Assembly (NCBI GenBank): GCA_965644295.1
Contig: CBFFRP010000141.1
Location: 186,001-250,000, forward strand
DNA: 64,000 nucleotides
Origin: Paraphysomonas bandaiensis
Taxonomy: Eukaryota; Chrysophyceae
Reading direction: 5' to 3'
The position numbers and the translations under genes are program-made. Below the pieces are notes generated by a model. The model had not been told where the DNA came from, did not search any database, and was given only the letters and a program-made list of their open reading frames with translations. This document shows, piece by piece, positions 1 through 10,441 of this stretch; the first letter of the stretch is position 1, and every line of letters starts with the position of its first letter.

Positions 1-476
1 CCGTTTGTTATACCATGTACAGTATTGGGTTGGAGATAAGTGGGAACACGACCGGGACAGCAGTTGGAAACATAGTAGCACCCATCGCAATCACCGATGA
101 TGAGATTGTAGCCACTGTATCCCACCCCGTGTATACATTCCGTCGCAAACATTTTTGCGGATATGTGTTCAGGGGATTCAATGAACAGTTTCGGCAAGAG
201 TCCTCTAGAACGCTTTTGCAGTCCAGACGTTGCGCTCCCATTGACTGGAGCGCTGTATCTCCACTCATGAAAGTTTAGAATGACTGCGAAGCGCCCATTA
301 CTCTTGCTGGAGAACGCTATCCAAGTCCCTCCTGCCTCCATGTCAACAGGGCTATAGCACGCGGCGGCAGAGTCATAGACCCCTCTTGAGGTCTCCCTAT
401 CGAAAAACTCATCTCTGTTATTGCACAGAATGAAACGTCCATCGGGGCCTCCATACGCAAAAACTAGAAGACACAT
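1..476 (-). CDS. TANGO2: TANGO2 / NRDE-family protein, 5' part
   Basis: The frame from the ATG at 476 is open to the window edge, giving 158 residues of a gene cut by the left border. It begins MCLLVFAYGG and carries the family's diagnostic CNNRDEFFDR about 20 residues in. AGGTWIAFS follows near residue 50 and GYNLIIGDCDGCYYVSN near residue 130. This is the NRDE (DUF833) fold, which starts at its N-terminal cysteine (Cys2 here). Human TANGO2 affects Golgi/ER organisation and mitochondrial lipid or heme handling, but the biochemical activity of the family is not settled. The missing part would be roughly the C-terminal third to half. The gene is divergent from the coiled-coil gene at 1166. The family call is firm and the exact role is unknown. 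Confidence 0.92.
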   Translation of the reverse strand, partial: MCLLVFAYGGPDGRFILCNNRDEFFDRETSRGVYDSAAACYSPVDMEAGGTWIAFSSKSNGRFAVILNFHEWRYSAPVNGSATSGLQKRSRGLLPKLFIESPEHISAKMFATECIHGVGYSGYNLIIGDCDGCYYVSNCCPGRVPTYLQPNTVHGITN

Positions 477-825
477 AATAGGCTTCTCCTCCTGTCTCCT
501 ATCTCTCAGTCCTGTGCTGTCTCCTATAGCTACATGGTGTGATCTTACTGTGAGGATCATGATCACACAAGTGGAATACTGGAATACTGTCCTATCCTCT
601 GTATGCATGCGTATGTGTGTATTCGGTCGACGTATGTATTACTGTATATCAGTATACAGATAGAGGCAATGCGGAATGTGGCTGCATATGGTGTCATGCT
701 TTTGAAGTTTGAATTCTGTGGAAAGACAGGCAGCATCACATATCAGATCGAAGACGAAGAGCAGGTGACCCTTTAAGGTGCACTTCTCCCCATACCCATC
801 CATCTCTGCTGGTATACCATATACC

Positions 826-1085
826 ACTAATACAGACAGCACTGATACAGACAGCACTGATACAGACAGCACTGATACAGACAGCACTGATACAGACAGC
901 ACTGATACAGACAGCACTGATACAGACAGCACTGATACAGACAGCACTGATACAGACAGCACTGATACAGACAGCACTGATACAGACAGCACTGATACAG
1001 ACAGCACTGATACAGACAGCACTGATACAGACAGCACTGATACAGACAGCACTGATACAGACAGCACTGATACAGACAGCACTGA
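826..1085. repeat. 15-bp minisatellite in a divergent intergenic region
   Basis: Sixteen exact copies of actgatacagacagc run from 841 to 1080, with one imperfect copy on the left (826-840) and a partial copy on the right. The unit length is a multiple of three and has no stop in several frames, so long repetitive ORFs appear on both strands. None has other coding features. The array lies in the 690-bp gap (477-1165) between the divergent TANGO2 and coiled-coil genes, ending about 80 bp before the latter's ATG. The rest of that gap shows nothing recognisable beyond AT-rich DNA. Confidence 0.95.
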
Positions 1086-1165
1086 TATCACGCTACTGAT
1101 ATTACTCACCCCATCGAGTGTGCTCACTCCTGTCATCCCACTCTCTGTGACTATCAGTGTTTGAT

Positions 1166-2355
1166 ATGGATGCGTTGACTTATTTCAATCAACTTGTCGA
1201 TAACTTCAAAAGAGAGCGTGAGCTGCAGCGCTCCTACTCAAAGATGGTATCTCCTGACCACAGTGCTATCCACTCCCTTCGATGGAGTGAGAGAGACAGA
1301 GCTGAAGAAGAGGAGGCAATGAGAGGAGATATGTTGAGATTAGAGGAACAGATTCAACAACTGCGGCATGATTATCAGATCAAACAACAGGAGATCACTA
1401 ATGCTAAAGTATCACAGTCTATGCGCCGGTCTCAGATAGCTCGATTAAATGGTCTCTCGCAGCCGATAGAGCTCGATCACACTTATTTCTTCGTGGACAG
1501 GTACCCCTCATCCAACTCCCAGTTATCTGCTAGTAGTCTTGAGAAAACTCATCCCACTCTATCCTCCACTAAGATGGGTCATATGCGTACTGGAGAAGCA
1601 GCTATGCTCGAAGGTCGTCTGGCAGACGTATCTAAACTTGCTGAGGGCCATTTGCATGCGTTTTCATCGAAGATTTCGTCTGTTAGTACTTCATCGGAGA
1701 CTGTGTTGTCGTCTGTGGAAGGTACGAATTTGAAACGTGAAGCGGAGTTGCTTGTTAAGGACTTAGACAATTCGGAACAGAAGTTGTATGCGACTATTTT
1801 TGAGATACTAAATCTTCGTCTCAGAATGATAATAGCACAGAGACAAGAGGTGGAGGAACGAGAAGCCTTGGCTGCTGAGAAAATAAAATATGAGAGGGAA
1901 GAAGTGGCAATTCGTAAAAAATTAGATAAAGATATGACAAGGATAAAATCTCAATTCGAGACAGACTTATTAGCCCGAATGAAACAGTATGAACGCCAGG
2001 TAGCAATGTCTGCGAGTAAGCTGGAGAGCTTGGAAAAGAATAATCCTGAAGAGGTAGTCACAATGAAAGAGGGTGCTCTTCGGAAAAAAGTCGAAAGAGC
2101 GAAATCAAGGTATAAATTAGACTTTTTTCTACTTTTTTTCTTTCTGCCATCACTGTATGTGTCAAATATATTTATGATAGCTATGAAGCTGCAGACTTGT
2201 ACATGCACCTTTTAAAGTGACGAAACTGTTTTTTGTTTAGATATGAGCAACTGAGACGGCGTCATGCTCTTGAAATCGAGGGCTATGGAAATGAAGCACA
2301 GGCTCTCCGCAAGCACCTTCAGCATGTCACCAGACTAATAAAGAACAGTAGATAG
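1166..2355 (+). CDS. coiled-coil protein of unknown function
   Basis: There are two exons, 1166-2109 and 2241-2355. The intron starts gtataa and ends ttttgtttag, and splicing restores the frame as AKSR|YEQLRRRH. The product is 352 residues. Heptad-rich, highly charged helical stretches cover about residues 15-90 and 190-352. Between them lies a non-helical segment with LDHTYFFVDRYPSSN near residue 115, followed by a Ser-rich region. The overall shape recalls centrosomal or ciliary coiled-coil proteins, but I do not recognise the family and assign no function. The ATG at 1166 is the first in frame (GTG upstream at 1157). Without the splice the frame would run into a hydrophobic, Phe-rich tail encoded by the intron. 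Confidence 0.82.
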
Positions 2356-2788
2356 TTTTAGTGTCAACGTATATATTACTTGTCGTGTCCGATGTCTTAG
2401 TGGTTTATTGAAAATTAATAGTAGTTGTGGGAAGTGGAACTCTTGAACTTGCTTATATACGAATCAAAGAAACAAACTTGCCATACAAAGTATCATCTCT
2501 CCAGTTATCATACGTTTGCAGTCTATCAGATACGGCTATACTTTTATAATCAATAACTGCATCTACTCCCAGTGTACAATATGTATATATGTAAGAACAA
2601 AACTGTGACCTATCGTGTTCTCTCTGTCAACTGTCAACAACTTAATGGTTTTTTCTTAGCGCCCACAATAAATCAATATTTTGCAATATATTTACTATTA
2701 GTCTTTTAAATTCCATATTGGATGAGTTCACCTTCTTATAAGAAGGACTCAGAAAACCTGAAATTAGAAAATATTTCAGGTATATCAA
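2356..2788. other. intergenic segment with part of a dispersed repeat
   Basis: This AT-rich stretch lies after the coiled-coil gene. The last 50 bp (from about 2738) match a dispersed repeat also found at 30541-30700 and, inverted, near 36045-36170 (shared core tatcaacatttttgctt). That repeat continues across the start of the first tandem unit at 2789. No gene is visible. Confidence 0.5.
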
Positions 2789-3936
2789 CATTTTTGCTTC
2801 CTCGCTGTGTTTGCTTTGAGTGCTTGATACTGAGGATAGTTGCACTTTCTTGGTGCTTGCGGCGACGCAAAAATAGATGTAGCGTTAAATAAAAGATTAT
2901 AATAATATATTAGCATTATCTTGGTATAAATGAAGTAATTCAATTTAGTAGCTTCTTCTTGTTTCAATATAATATATAGACATTAAATATGTCCCCCCGA
3001 CATGTACCGCTTCGGAAGTGCTTGTGAATTGCTGTGTGAGCACCATGGTGCAGGTCTAGCCGGTAGCGCTCTTCTAGGGGTTGTATAGAGTATAGAGTAA
3101 CGTGGAGTAGAGTGATGAGTATATGTTTTGTTTTGGTGCTAATGACAACACATTAAAAGAAATTCAAGTCGTCTCGTCATACTGCAACTTTTACCAATTC
3201 ACTTTATATTATATAAGCACACAGCCAATCATGTGAGGTACAGGCCTGTCAATAAAAAAATTACTAAAATTAACATGCAAATATTTGGGATTACGATTCT
3301 TCTTATTGTCTCCCGAAATAAATTTAACAATAAAATTTATATCCAACTATTAGTCACAGCAGTGAAATCTATGTCCAAGACTTCATCTTCGACCTGCACG
3401 CTATAGTACCACAGTAAAGTAGCACCACCTAAACAACTTCCGACCATGTTGCAAAATCAGCAAAAGGTAGCGTCTTTGCTGCACGCCAATAAAGCGTTGC
3501 CGGAAAATTGTATAATCAGTCTCACAGTTTTAGAAAATTACATTGCATGTTCGTAGGTTTAAAAATTTAACAAGCTACATATAGTTTGTATCTAATATAA
3601 ACACAATCTAATTGATGACATTAAAGTATTTCAATTAATTGAAGCAGATTGTAGTCAATTTTAATTGCAATTATTATCTTGTATCTCAATTTCAATTATT
3701 TCTATTTCAATAATAGCTACTTGCTACGCCGCCCTGATCAGTTTTAATATGAATATTCTACTTGCTATATCCGGAGTATTGAGAAGACCAATATTTAATA
3801 AAGTATTATAAGATTGTTCAAAAATAATCGTTTATTATTTCGAAACACACAAAGATACACAACGCACTTTAGAAGGTAATACACAAAGAAAGGTAAAAAA
3901 GGTAATTATCAGACTCTTTGCCATGTACAAAAGGAC

Positions 3937-4685
3937 CAGGGATAGGAAACAATATATTGCAATACTATTGTTAGATAGCGTTCCATCAATAGTAGTATTG
4001 ATGGATTTTTTTACACCGGTCCTCTACAATACAATTACAATATATTGCAATATATTAGTATGACTAATCAGTAGGTAAACACATCCGTAGATTTCATTTT
4101 TAGTATTAGTCATTAAGATCACATGACGACCAAACCAACTGCTGCTTATTGCTACTAAAAATCCACCTCGTCCTCATCCTTTGAGCCATCATCGGTGACG
4201 TCAACATCACCATACTCATCCACAGAATTAATTGAAATAAGCTAGTATCCGACCATAACTATCGAATAGCTTTCAGAAACAACAGCATATTAAGTAGGAT
4301 GGATACTTTTGCGCAACACTGATATAATATGTTTAGCTGTGCTGAACAGACGTTCCCATGTATTGGAAGTACATACCAGGGATCTGTACGTTTCTTAATT
4401 TTTTGAGCTGACTGAAGATTTTTAGTCGCATAGTCAACATCAGCTTCATTATCCTCTGTAATGTTGTAATCAATTTCTCGGATATATATATCCATTTTGC
4501 ACCCTACAGTTGAGAATCTTCTCTTATATGACTATCATAATATTGATTGCAATATATTGCAATAGTATTGTGAGCTCTTTTAACAGAAACACTATTGATG
4601 GAGTATTTGACCAGTCCACCAATCAATATATTTTACAATATATTGTACAATGTATTGCAATACAATATATTGTTCCCTATCCCTG
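3937..4685 (-). mobile_element. non-autonomous hAT element with transposase C-terminus relic (copy 1)
   Basis: Terminal inverted repeats read cagggataggaaacaatata on the left and the complement of the right end tatattgttccctatccctg. Flanks are aaaaggac on the left and gaaaggac on the right, a 7-of-8 match expected for the 8-bp hAT target duplication. On the minus strand around 4275-4350 a frame reads ERLFSTAKHIISVLRKS and, after a frameshift, MLLFLKAIR. This resembles the hATC dimerisation motif (SERxFSxAxxI...MLLFLKxN). The open frame is short and broken, so the copy cannot encode transposase. A 78-residue ORF here (4259-4495) is read in the wrong frame for the motif. Confidence 0.8.
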
Positions 4686-4924
4686 GAAAGGACTAATGTT
4701 AAGGACAATGCTACTACCTACTAACCGTGGACTCTTTGAATGAATTTCCATATTGTAGTGCTCTGACTATTGAAATGGTATACGCTTAAAAATACCAAAC
4801 AAAAGAGAAATTTTATGTAATATGTTACTGGTATCAAACAGTACTGATGACATTTCCAATACGTATCAATACTCCAGAAGCGATAACGTACACGATAACT
4901 CAAATATCAAATGTACAGGGTAGA

Positions 4925-5338
4925 TTACTTCCTTTTACGCAAGTTCCTCCGAGTGGATTGAGTTGAACTGTCTTCAATAGTCGCAGCGACAGAAGCTTTC
5001 GATGTTTTTCCCCTTTTACTTGTCCGGGTGGATTTAGCTTTCTTCGAGGTGCATGCATCGCAAAACCAATCTCCCTCAGGAATTTCCTCTAATCCAACGT
5101 CCTCAACCAGATACTCACCATCACACCTGTGAAATATACTGTTATTGCAACAACATAGATACTAGACTACTTTACACAGTGAGCTCACCCATCGCATAAA
5201 ATCGCTAAAGCGGTTTCATCATCAGAATCCTCTTCAACGGAATTAGGAACCTCCACCTTTCTTCGTGTACTTCTTTTGGTGGGGTTGGTAGATGCAGATC
5301 GCTTCCGGCTATTCGGCTTACATTGAGACACAGACTCC
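4925..5338 (-). pseudogene. duplicated 3' end of the FHA/PHD gene (copy 1)
   Basis: This copy holds the last 150 bp of the penultimate exon (5189-5338), the intron and the full last exon (4925-5126) of the gene at 10028-15754. Splice sites and the stop codon are intact. The upstream side is cut at the unit boundary and fused to repeat DNA. The resulting short ORF (5185-5421) starts in the repeat, runs into the duplicated exon and has no promoter or FHA part. It is best read as a gene fragment, although a fused transcript cannot be excluded. Confidence 0.85.
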
Positions 5339-6487
5339 ACATTTTTGCTTCCTCGCTGTGTTTGCTTTGAGTGCTTGATACTGAGGATAGTTGCACTTTC
5401 TTGGTGCTTGCGGCGACGCAAAAATAGATGTAGCGTTAAATAAAAGATTATAATAATATATTAGCATTATCTTGGTATAAATGAAGTAATTCAATTTAGT
5501 AGCTTCTTCTTGTTTCAATATAATATATAGACATTAAATATGTCCCCCCGACATGTACCGCTTCGGAAGTGCTTGTGAATTGCTGTGTGAGCACCATGGT
5601 GCAGGTCTAGCCGGTAGCGCTCTTCTAGGGGTTGTATAGAGTATAGAGTAACGTGGAGTAGAGTGATGAGTATATGTTTTGTTTTGGTGCTAATGACAAC
5701 ACATTAAAAGAAATTCAAGTCGTCTCGTCATACTGCAACTTTTACCAATTCACTTTATATTATATAAGCACACAGCCAATCATGTGAGGTACAGGCCTGT
5801 CAATAAAAAAATTACTAAAATTAACATGCAAATATTTGGGATTACGATTCTTCTTATTGTCTCCCGAAATAAATTTAACAATGAAATTTATATCCAACTA
5901 TTAGTCACAGCAGTGAAATCTATGTCCAAGACTTCATCTTCGACCTGCACGCTATAGTACCACAGTAAAGTAGCACCACCTAAACAACTTCCGACCATGT
6001 TGCAAAATCAGCAAAAGGTAGCGTCTTTGCTGCACGCCAATAAAGCGTTGCCGGAAAATTGTATAATCAGTCTCACAGTTTTAGAAAATTACATTGCATG
6101 TTCGTAGGTTTAAAAATTTAACAAGCTACATATAGTTTGTATCTAATATAAACACAATCTAATTGATGACATTAAAGTATTCCAATTAATTGAAGCAGAT
6201 TGTAGTCAATTTTAATTGCAATTATTATCTTGTATCTCAATTTCAATTATTTCTATTTCAATAATAGCTACTTGCTACGCCGCCCTGATCAGTTTTAATA
6301 TGAATATTCTACTTGCTATATCCGGAGTATTGAGAAGACCAATATTTAATAAAGTATTATAAGATTGTTCAAAAATAATCGTTTATTATTTCGAAACACA
6401 CAAAGATACACAACGCACTTTAGAAGGTAATACACAAAGAAAGGTAAAAAAGGTAATTATCAGACTCTTTGCCATGTACAAAAGGAC

Positions 6488-7236
6488 CAGGGATAGGAAA
6501 CAATATATTGCAATACTATTGTTAGATAGCGTTCCATCAATAGTAGTATTGATGGATTTTTTTACACCGGTCCTCTACAATACAATTACAATATATTGCA
6601 ATATATTAGTATGACTAATCAGTAGGTAAACACATCCGTAGATTTCATTTTTAGTATTAGTCATTAAGATCACATGACGACCAAACCAACTGCTGCTTAT
6701 TGCTACTAAAAATCCACCTCGTCCTCATCCTTTGAGCCATCATCGGTGACGTCAACATCACCATACTCATCCACAGAATTAATTGAAATAAGCTAGTATC
6801 CGACCATAACTATCGAATAGCTTTCAGAAACAACAGCATATTAAGTAGGATGGATACTTTTGCGCAACACTGATATAATATGTTTAGCTGTGCTGAACAG
6901 ACGTTCCCATGTATTGGAAGTACATACCAGGGATCTGTACGTTTCTTAATTTTTTGAGCTGACTGAAGATTTTTAGTCGCATAGTCAACATCAGCTTCAT
7001 TATCCTCTGTAATGTTGTAATCAATTTCTCGGATATATATATCCATTTTGCACCCTACAGTTGAGAATCTTCTCTTATATGACTATCATAATATTGATTG
7101 CAATATATTGCAATAGTATTGTGAGCTCTTTTAACAGAAACACTATTGATGGAGTATTTGACCAGTCCACCAATCAATATATTTTACAATATATTGTACA
7201 ATGTATTGCAATACAATATATTGTTCCCTATCCCTG
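6488..7236 (-). mobile_element. non-autonomous hAT element (copy 2)
   Basis: This element was carried along in the second tandem unit. It has the same inverted termini, the same aaaaggac/gaaaggac flanks and the same broken transposase C-terminal relic as the copy at 3937-4685. Identical flanks show it was duplicated with the host DNA and did not insert again. Confidence 0.8.
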
Positions 7237-7475
7237 GAAAGGACTAATGTTAAGGACAATGCTACTACCTACTAACCGTGGACTCTTTGAATGAATTTCC
7301 ATATTGTAGTGCTCTGACTATTGAAATGGTATACGCTTAAAAATACCAAACAAAAGAGAAATTTTATGTAATATGTTACTGGTATCAAACAGTACTGATG
7401 ACATTTCCAATACGTATCAATACTCCAGAAGCGATAACGTACACGATAACTCAAATATCAAATGTACAGGGTAGA

Positions 7476-7889
7476 TTACTTCCTTTTACGCAAGTTCCTC
7501 CGAGTGGATTGAGTTGAACTGTCTTCAATAGTCGCAGCGACAGAAGCTTTCGATGTTTTTCCCCTTTTACTTGTCCGGGTGGATTTAGCTTTCTTCGAGG
7601 TGCATGCATCGCAAAACCAATCTCCCTCAGGAATTTCCTCTAATCCAACGTCCTCAACCAGATACTCACCATCACACCTGTGAAATATACTGTTATTGCA
7701 ACAACATAGATACTAGACTACTTTACACAGTGAGCTCACCCATCGCATAAAATCGCTAAAGCGGTTTCATCATCAGAATCCTCTTCAACGGAATTAGGAA
7801 CCTCCACCTTTCTTCGTGTACTTCTTTTGGTGGGGTTGGTAGATGCAGATCGCTTCCGGCTATTCGGCTTACATTGAGACACAGACTCC
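7476..7889 (-). pseudogene. duplicated 3' end of the FHA/PHD gene (copy 2)
   Basis: This is the second truncated copy: last-exon equivalent 7476-7677 and penultimate-exon remnant 7740-7889. The splice donor, acceptor and stop match the intact gene. The 5' side is cut at the unit boundary and fused to repeat sequence. Confidence 0.85.
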
Positions 7890-10441
7890 ACATTTTTGCT
7901 TCCTCGCTGTGTTTGCTTTGAGTGCTTGATACTGAGGATAGTTGCACTTTCTTGGTGCTTGCGGCGACGCAAAAATAGATGTAGCGTTAAATAAAAGATT
8001 ATAATAATATATTAGCATTATCTTGGTATAAATGAAGTAATTCAATTTAGTAGCTTCTTCTTGTTTCAATATAATATATAGACATTAAATATGTCCCCCC
8101 GACATGTACCGCTTCGGAAGTGCTTGTGAATTGCTGTGTGAGCACCATGGTGCAGGTCTAGCCGGTAGCGCTCTTCTAGGGGTTGTATAGAGTATAGAGT
8201 AACGTGGAGTAGAGTGATGAGTATATGTTTTGTTTTGGTGCTAATGACAACACATTAAAAGAAATTCAAGTCGTCTCGTCATACTGCAACTTTTACCAAT
8301 TCACTTTATATTATATAAGCACACAGCCAATCATGTGAGGTACAGGCCTGTCAATAAAAAAATTACTAAAATTAACATGCAAATATTTGGGATTACGATT
8401 CTTCTTATTGTCTCCCGAAATAAATTTAACAATGAAATTTATATCCAACTATTAGTCACAGCAGTGAAATCTATGTCCAAGACTTCATCTTCGACCTGCA
8501 CGCTATAGTACCACAGTAAAGTAGCACCACCTAAACAACTTCCGACCATGTTGCAAAATCAGCAAAAGGTAGCGTCTTTGCTGCACGCCAATAAAGCGTT
8601 GCCGGAAAATTGTATAATCAGTCTCACAGTTTTAGAAAATTACATTGCATGTTCGTAGGTTTAAAAATTTAACAAGCTACATATAGTTTGTATCTAATAT
8701 AAACACAATCTAATTGATGACATTAAAGTATTCCAATTAATTGAAGCAGATTGTAGTCAATTTTAATTGCAATTATTATCTTGTATCTCAATTTCAATTA
8801 TTTCTATTTCAATAATAGCTACTTGCTACGCCGCCCTGATCAGTTTTAATATGAATATTCTACTTGCTATATCCGGAGTATTGAGAAGACCAATATTTAA
8901 TAAAGTATTATAAGATTGTTCAAAAATAATCGTTTATTATTTCGAAACACACAAAGATACACAACGCACTTTAGAAGGTAATACACAAAGAAAGGTAAAA
9001 AAGGTAATTATCAGACTCTTTGCCATGTACAAAAGGACCAGGGATAGGAAACAATATATTGCAATACTATTGTTAGATAGCGTTCCATCAATAGTAGTAT
9101 TGATGGATTTTTTTTACACCGGTCCTCTACAATACAATTACAATATATTGCAATATATTAGTATGACTAATCAGTAGGTAAACACATCCGTAGATTTCAT
9201 TTTTAGTATTAGTCATTAAGATCACATGACGACCAAACCAACTGCTGCTTATTGCTACTAAAAATCCACCTCGTCCTCATCCTTTGAGCCATCATCGGTG
9301 ACGTCAACATCACCATACTCATCCACAGAATTAATTGAAATAAGCTAGTATCCGACCATAACTATCGAATAGCTTTCAGAAACAACAGCATATTAAGTAG
9401 GATGGATACTTTTGCGCAACACTGATATAATATGTTTAGCTGTGCTGAACAGACGTTCCCATGTATTGGAAGTACATACCAGGGATCTGTACGTTTCTTA
9501 ATTTTTTGAGCTGACTGAAGATTTTTAGTCGCATAGTCAACATCAGCTTCATTATCCTCTGTAATGTTGTAATCAATTTCTCGGATATATATATCCATTT
9601 TGCACCCTACAGTTGAGAATCTTCTCTTATATGACTATCATAATATTGATTGCAATATATTGCAATAGTATTGTGAGCTCTTTTAACAGAAACACTATTG
9701 ATGGAGTATTTGACCAGTCCACCAATCAATATATTTTACAATATATTGTACAATGTATTGCAATACAATATATTGTTCCCTATCCCTGGAAAGGACTAAT
9801 GTTAAGGACAATGCTACTACCTACTAACCGTGGACTCTTTGAATGAATTTCCATATTGTAGTGCTCTGACTATTGAAATGGTATACGCTTAAAAATACCA
9901 AACAAAAGAGAAATTTTATGTAATATGTTACTGGTATCAAACAGTACTGATGACATTTCCAATACGTATCAATACTCCAGAAGCGATAACGTACACGATA
10001 ACTCAAATATCAAATGTACAGGGTAGATTACTTCCTTTTACGCAAGTTCCTCCGAGTGGATTGAGTTGAACTGTCTTCAATAGTCGCAGCGACAGAAGCT
10101 TTCGATGTTTTTCCCCTTTTACTTGTCCGGGTGGATTTAGCTTTCTTCGAGGTGCATGCATCGCAAAACCAATCTCCCTCAGGAATTTCCTCTAATCCAA
10201 CGTCCTCAACCAGATACTCACCATCACACCTGTGAAATATACTGTTATTGCAACAACATAGATACTAGACTACTTTACACAGTGAGCTCACCCATCGCAT
10301 AAAATCGCTAAAGCGGTTTCATCATCAGAATCCTCTTCAACGGAATTAGGAACCTCCACCTTTCTTCGTGTACTTCTTTTGGTGGGGTTGGTAGATGCAG
10401 ATCGCTTCCGGCTATTCGGCTTACATTGAGACACAGACTCC
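7890..10441. repeat. tandem segmental duplication unit, copy 3 of 3 (joined to the intact gene)
   Basis: The third unit is 2552 bp, with one extra T in a homopolymer near 9108. Its right end at about 10441 lies inside the penultimate exon of the FHA/PHD gene, where the sequence continues as gene rather than repeat. This unit is therefore the parental locus, and copies 1 and 2 were added on the 3' side of the gene. Confidence 0.93.
9039..9788 (-). mobile_element. non-autonomous hAT element (copy 3)
   Basis: This is the hAT element in the parental unit, about 240 bp past the stop codon of the FHA/PHD gene. Termini, 8-bp flanks and transposase relic are as in the copies at 3937 and 6488. It has one extra T in a run. 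Confidence 0.8.

Larger units (their letters stand above)
2789..5338. repeat. tandem segmental duplication unit, copy 1 of 3
   Basis: This 2.55-kb unit starts at acatttttgcttcctc and ends at the tctgtgtctcaatg complement inside an exon fragment. It is followed immediately by copy 2. Contents from left to right are a dispersed-repeat remnant, AT-rich DNA, a decayed TIR-element end near 3600-3740, a 749-bp hAT element (3937-4685) and a minus-strand copy of the last exon plus 150 bp of the preceding exon of the FHA/PHD gene. It differs from the other copies by only a few substitutions (for example near 3332 and 3632) and 1-bp indels. Confidence 0.95.
5339..7889. repeat. tandem segmental duplication unit, copy 2 of 3
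   Basis: This is nearly identical to the flanking units with an offset of 2551 bp. It has the same internal order: repeat remnant, AT-rich DNA, hAT element at 6488-7236 and gene 3' end at 7476-7889. Its junctions with copies 1 and 3 are exact, so it is head-to-tail tandem duplication rather than independent insertion. Confidence 0.95.

Noticed and set aside
826-1085. CRISPR-like array
   Set aside because: Units are contiguous, without unique spacers, and the genome is eukaryotic.
639-1164. ORFs of SVLSV or TDTDS repeats on both strands
   Set aside because: They come from the 15-bp minisatellite period; no start context, domain or unique coding sequence.
4259-4743. Repeated 77- and 78-residue ORFs in each tandem unit
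   Set aside because: They lie in the hAT element. The recognisable hATC residues are in a different frame, so these ORFs are incidental.
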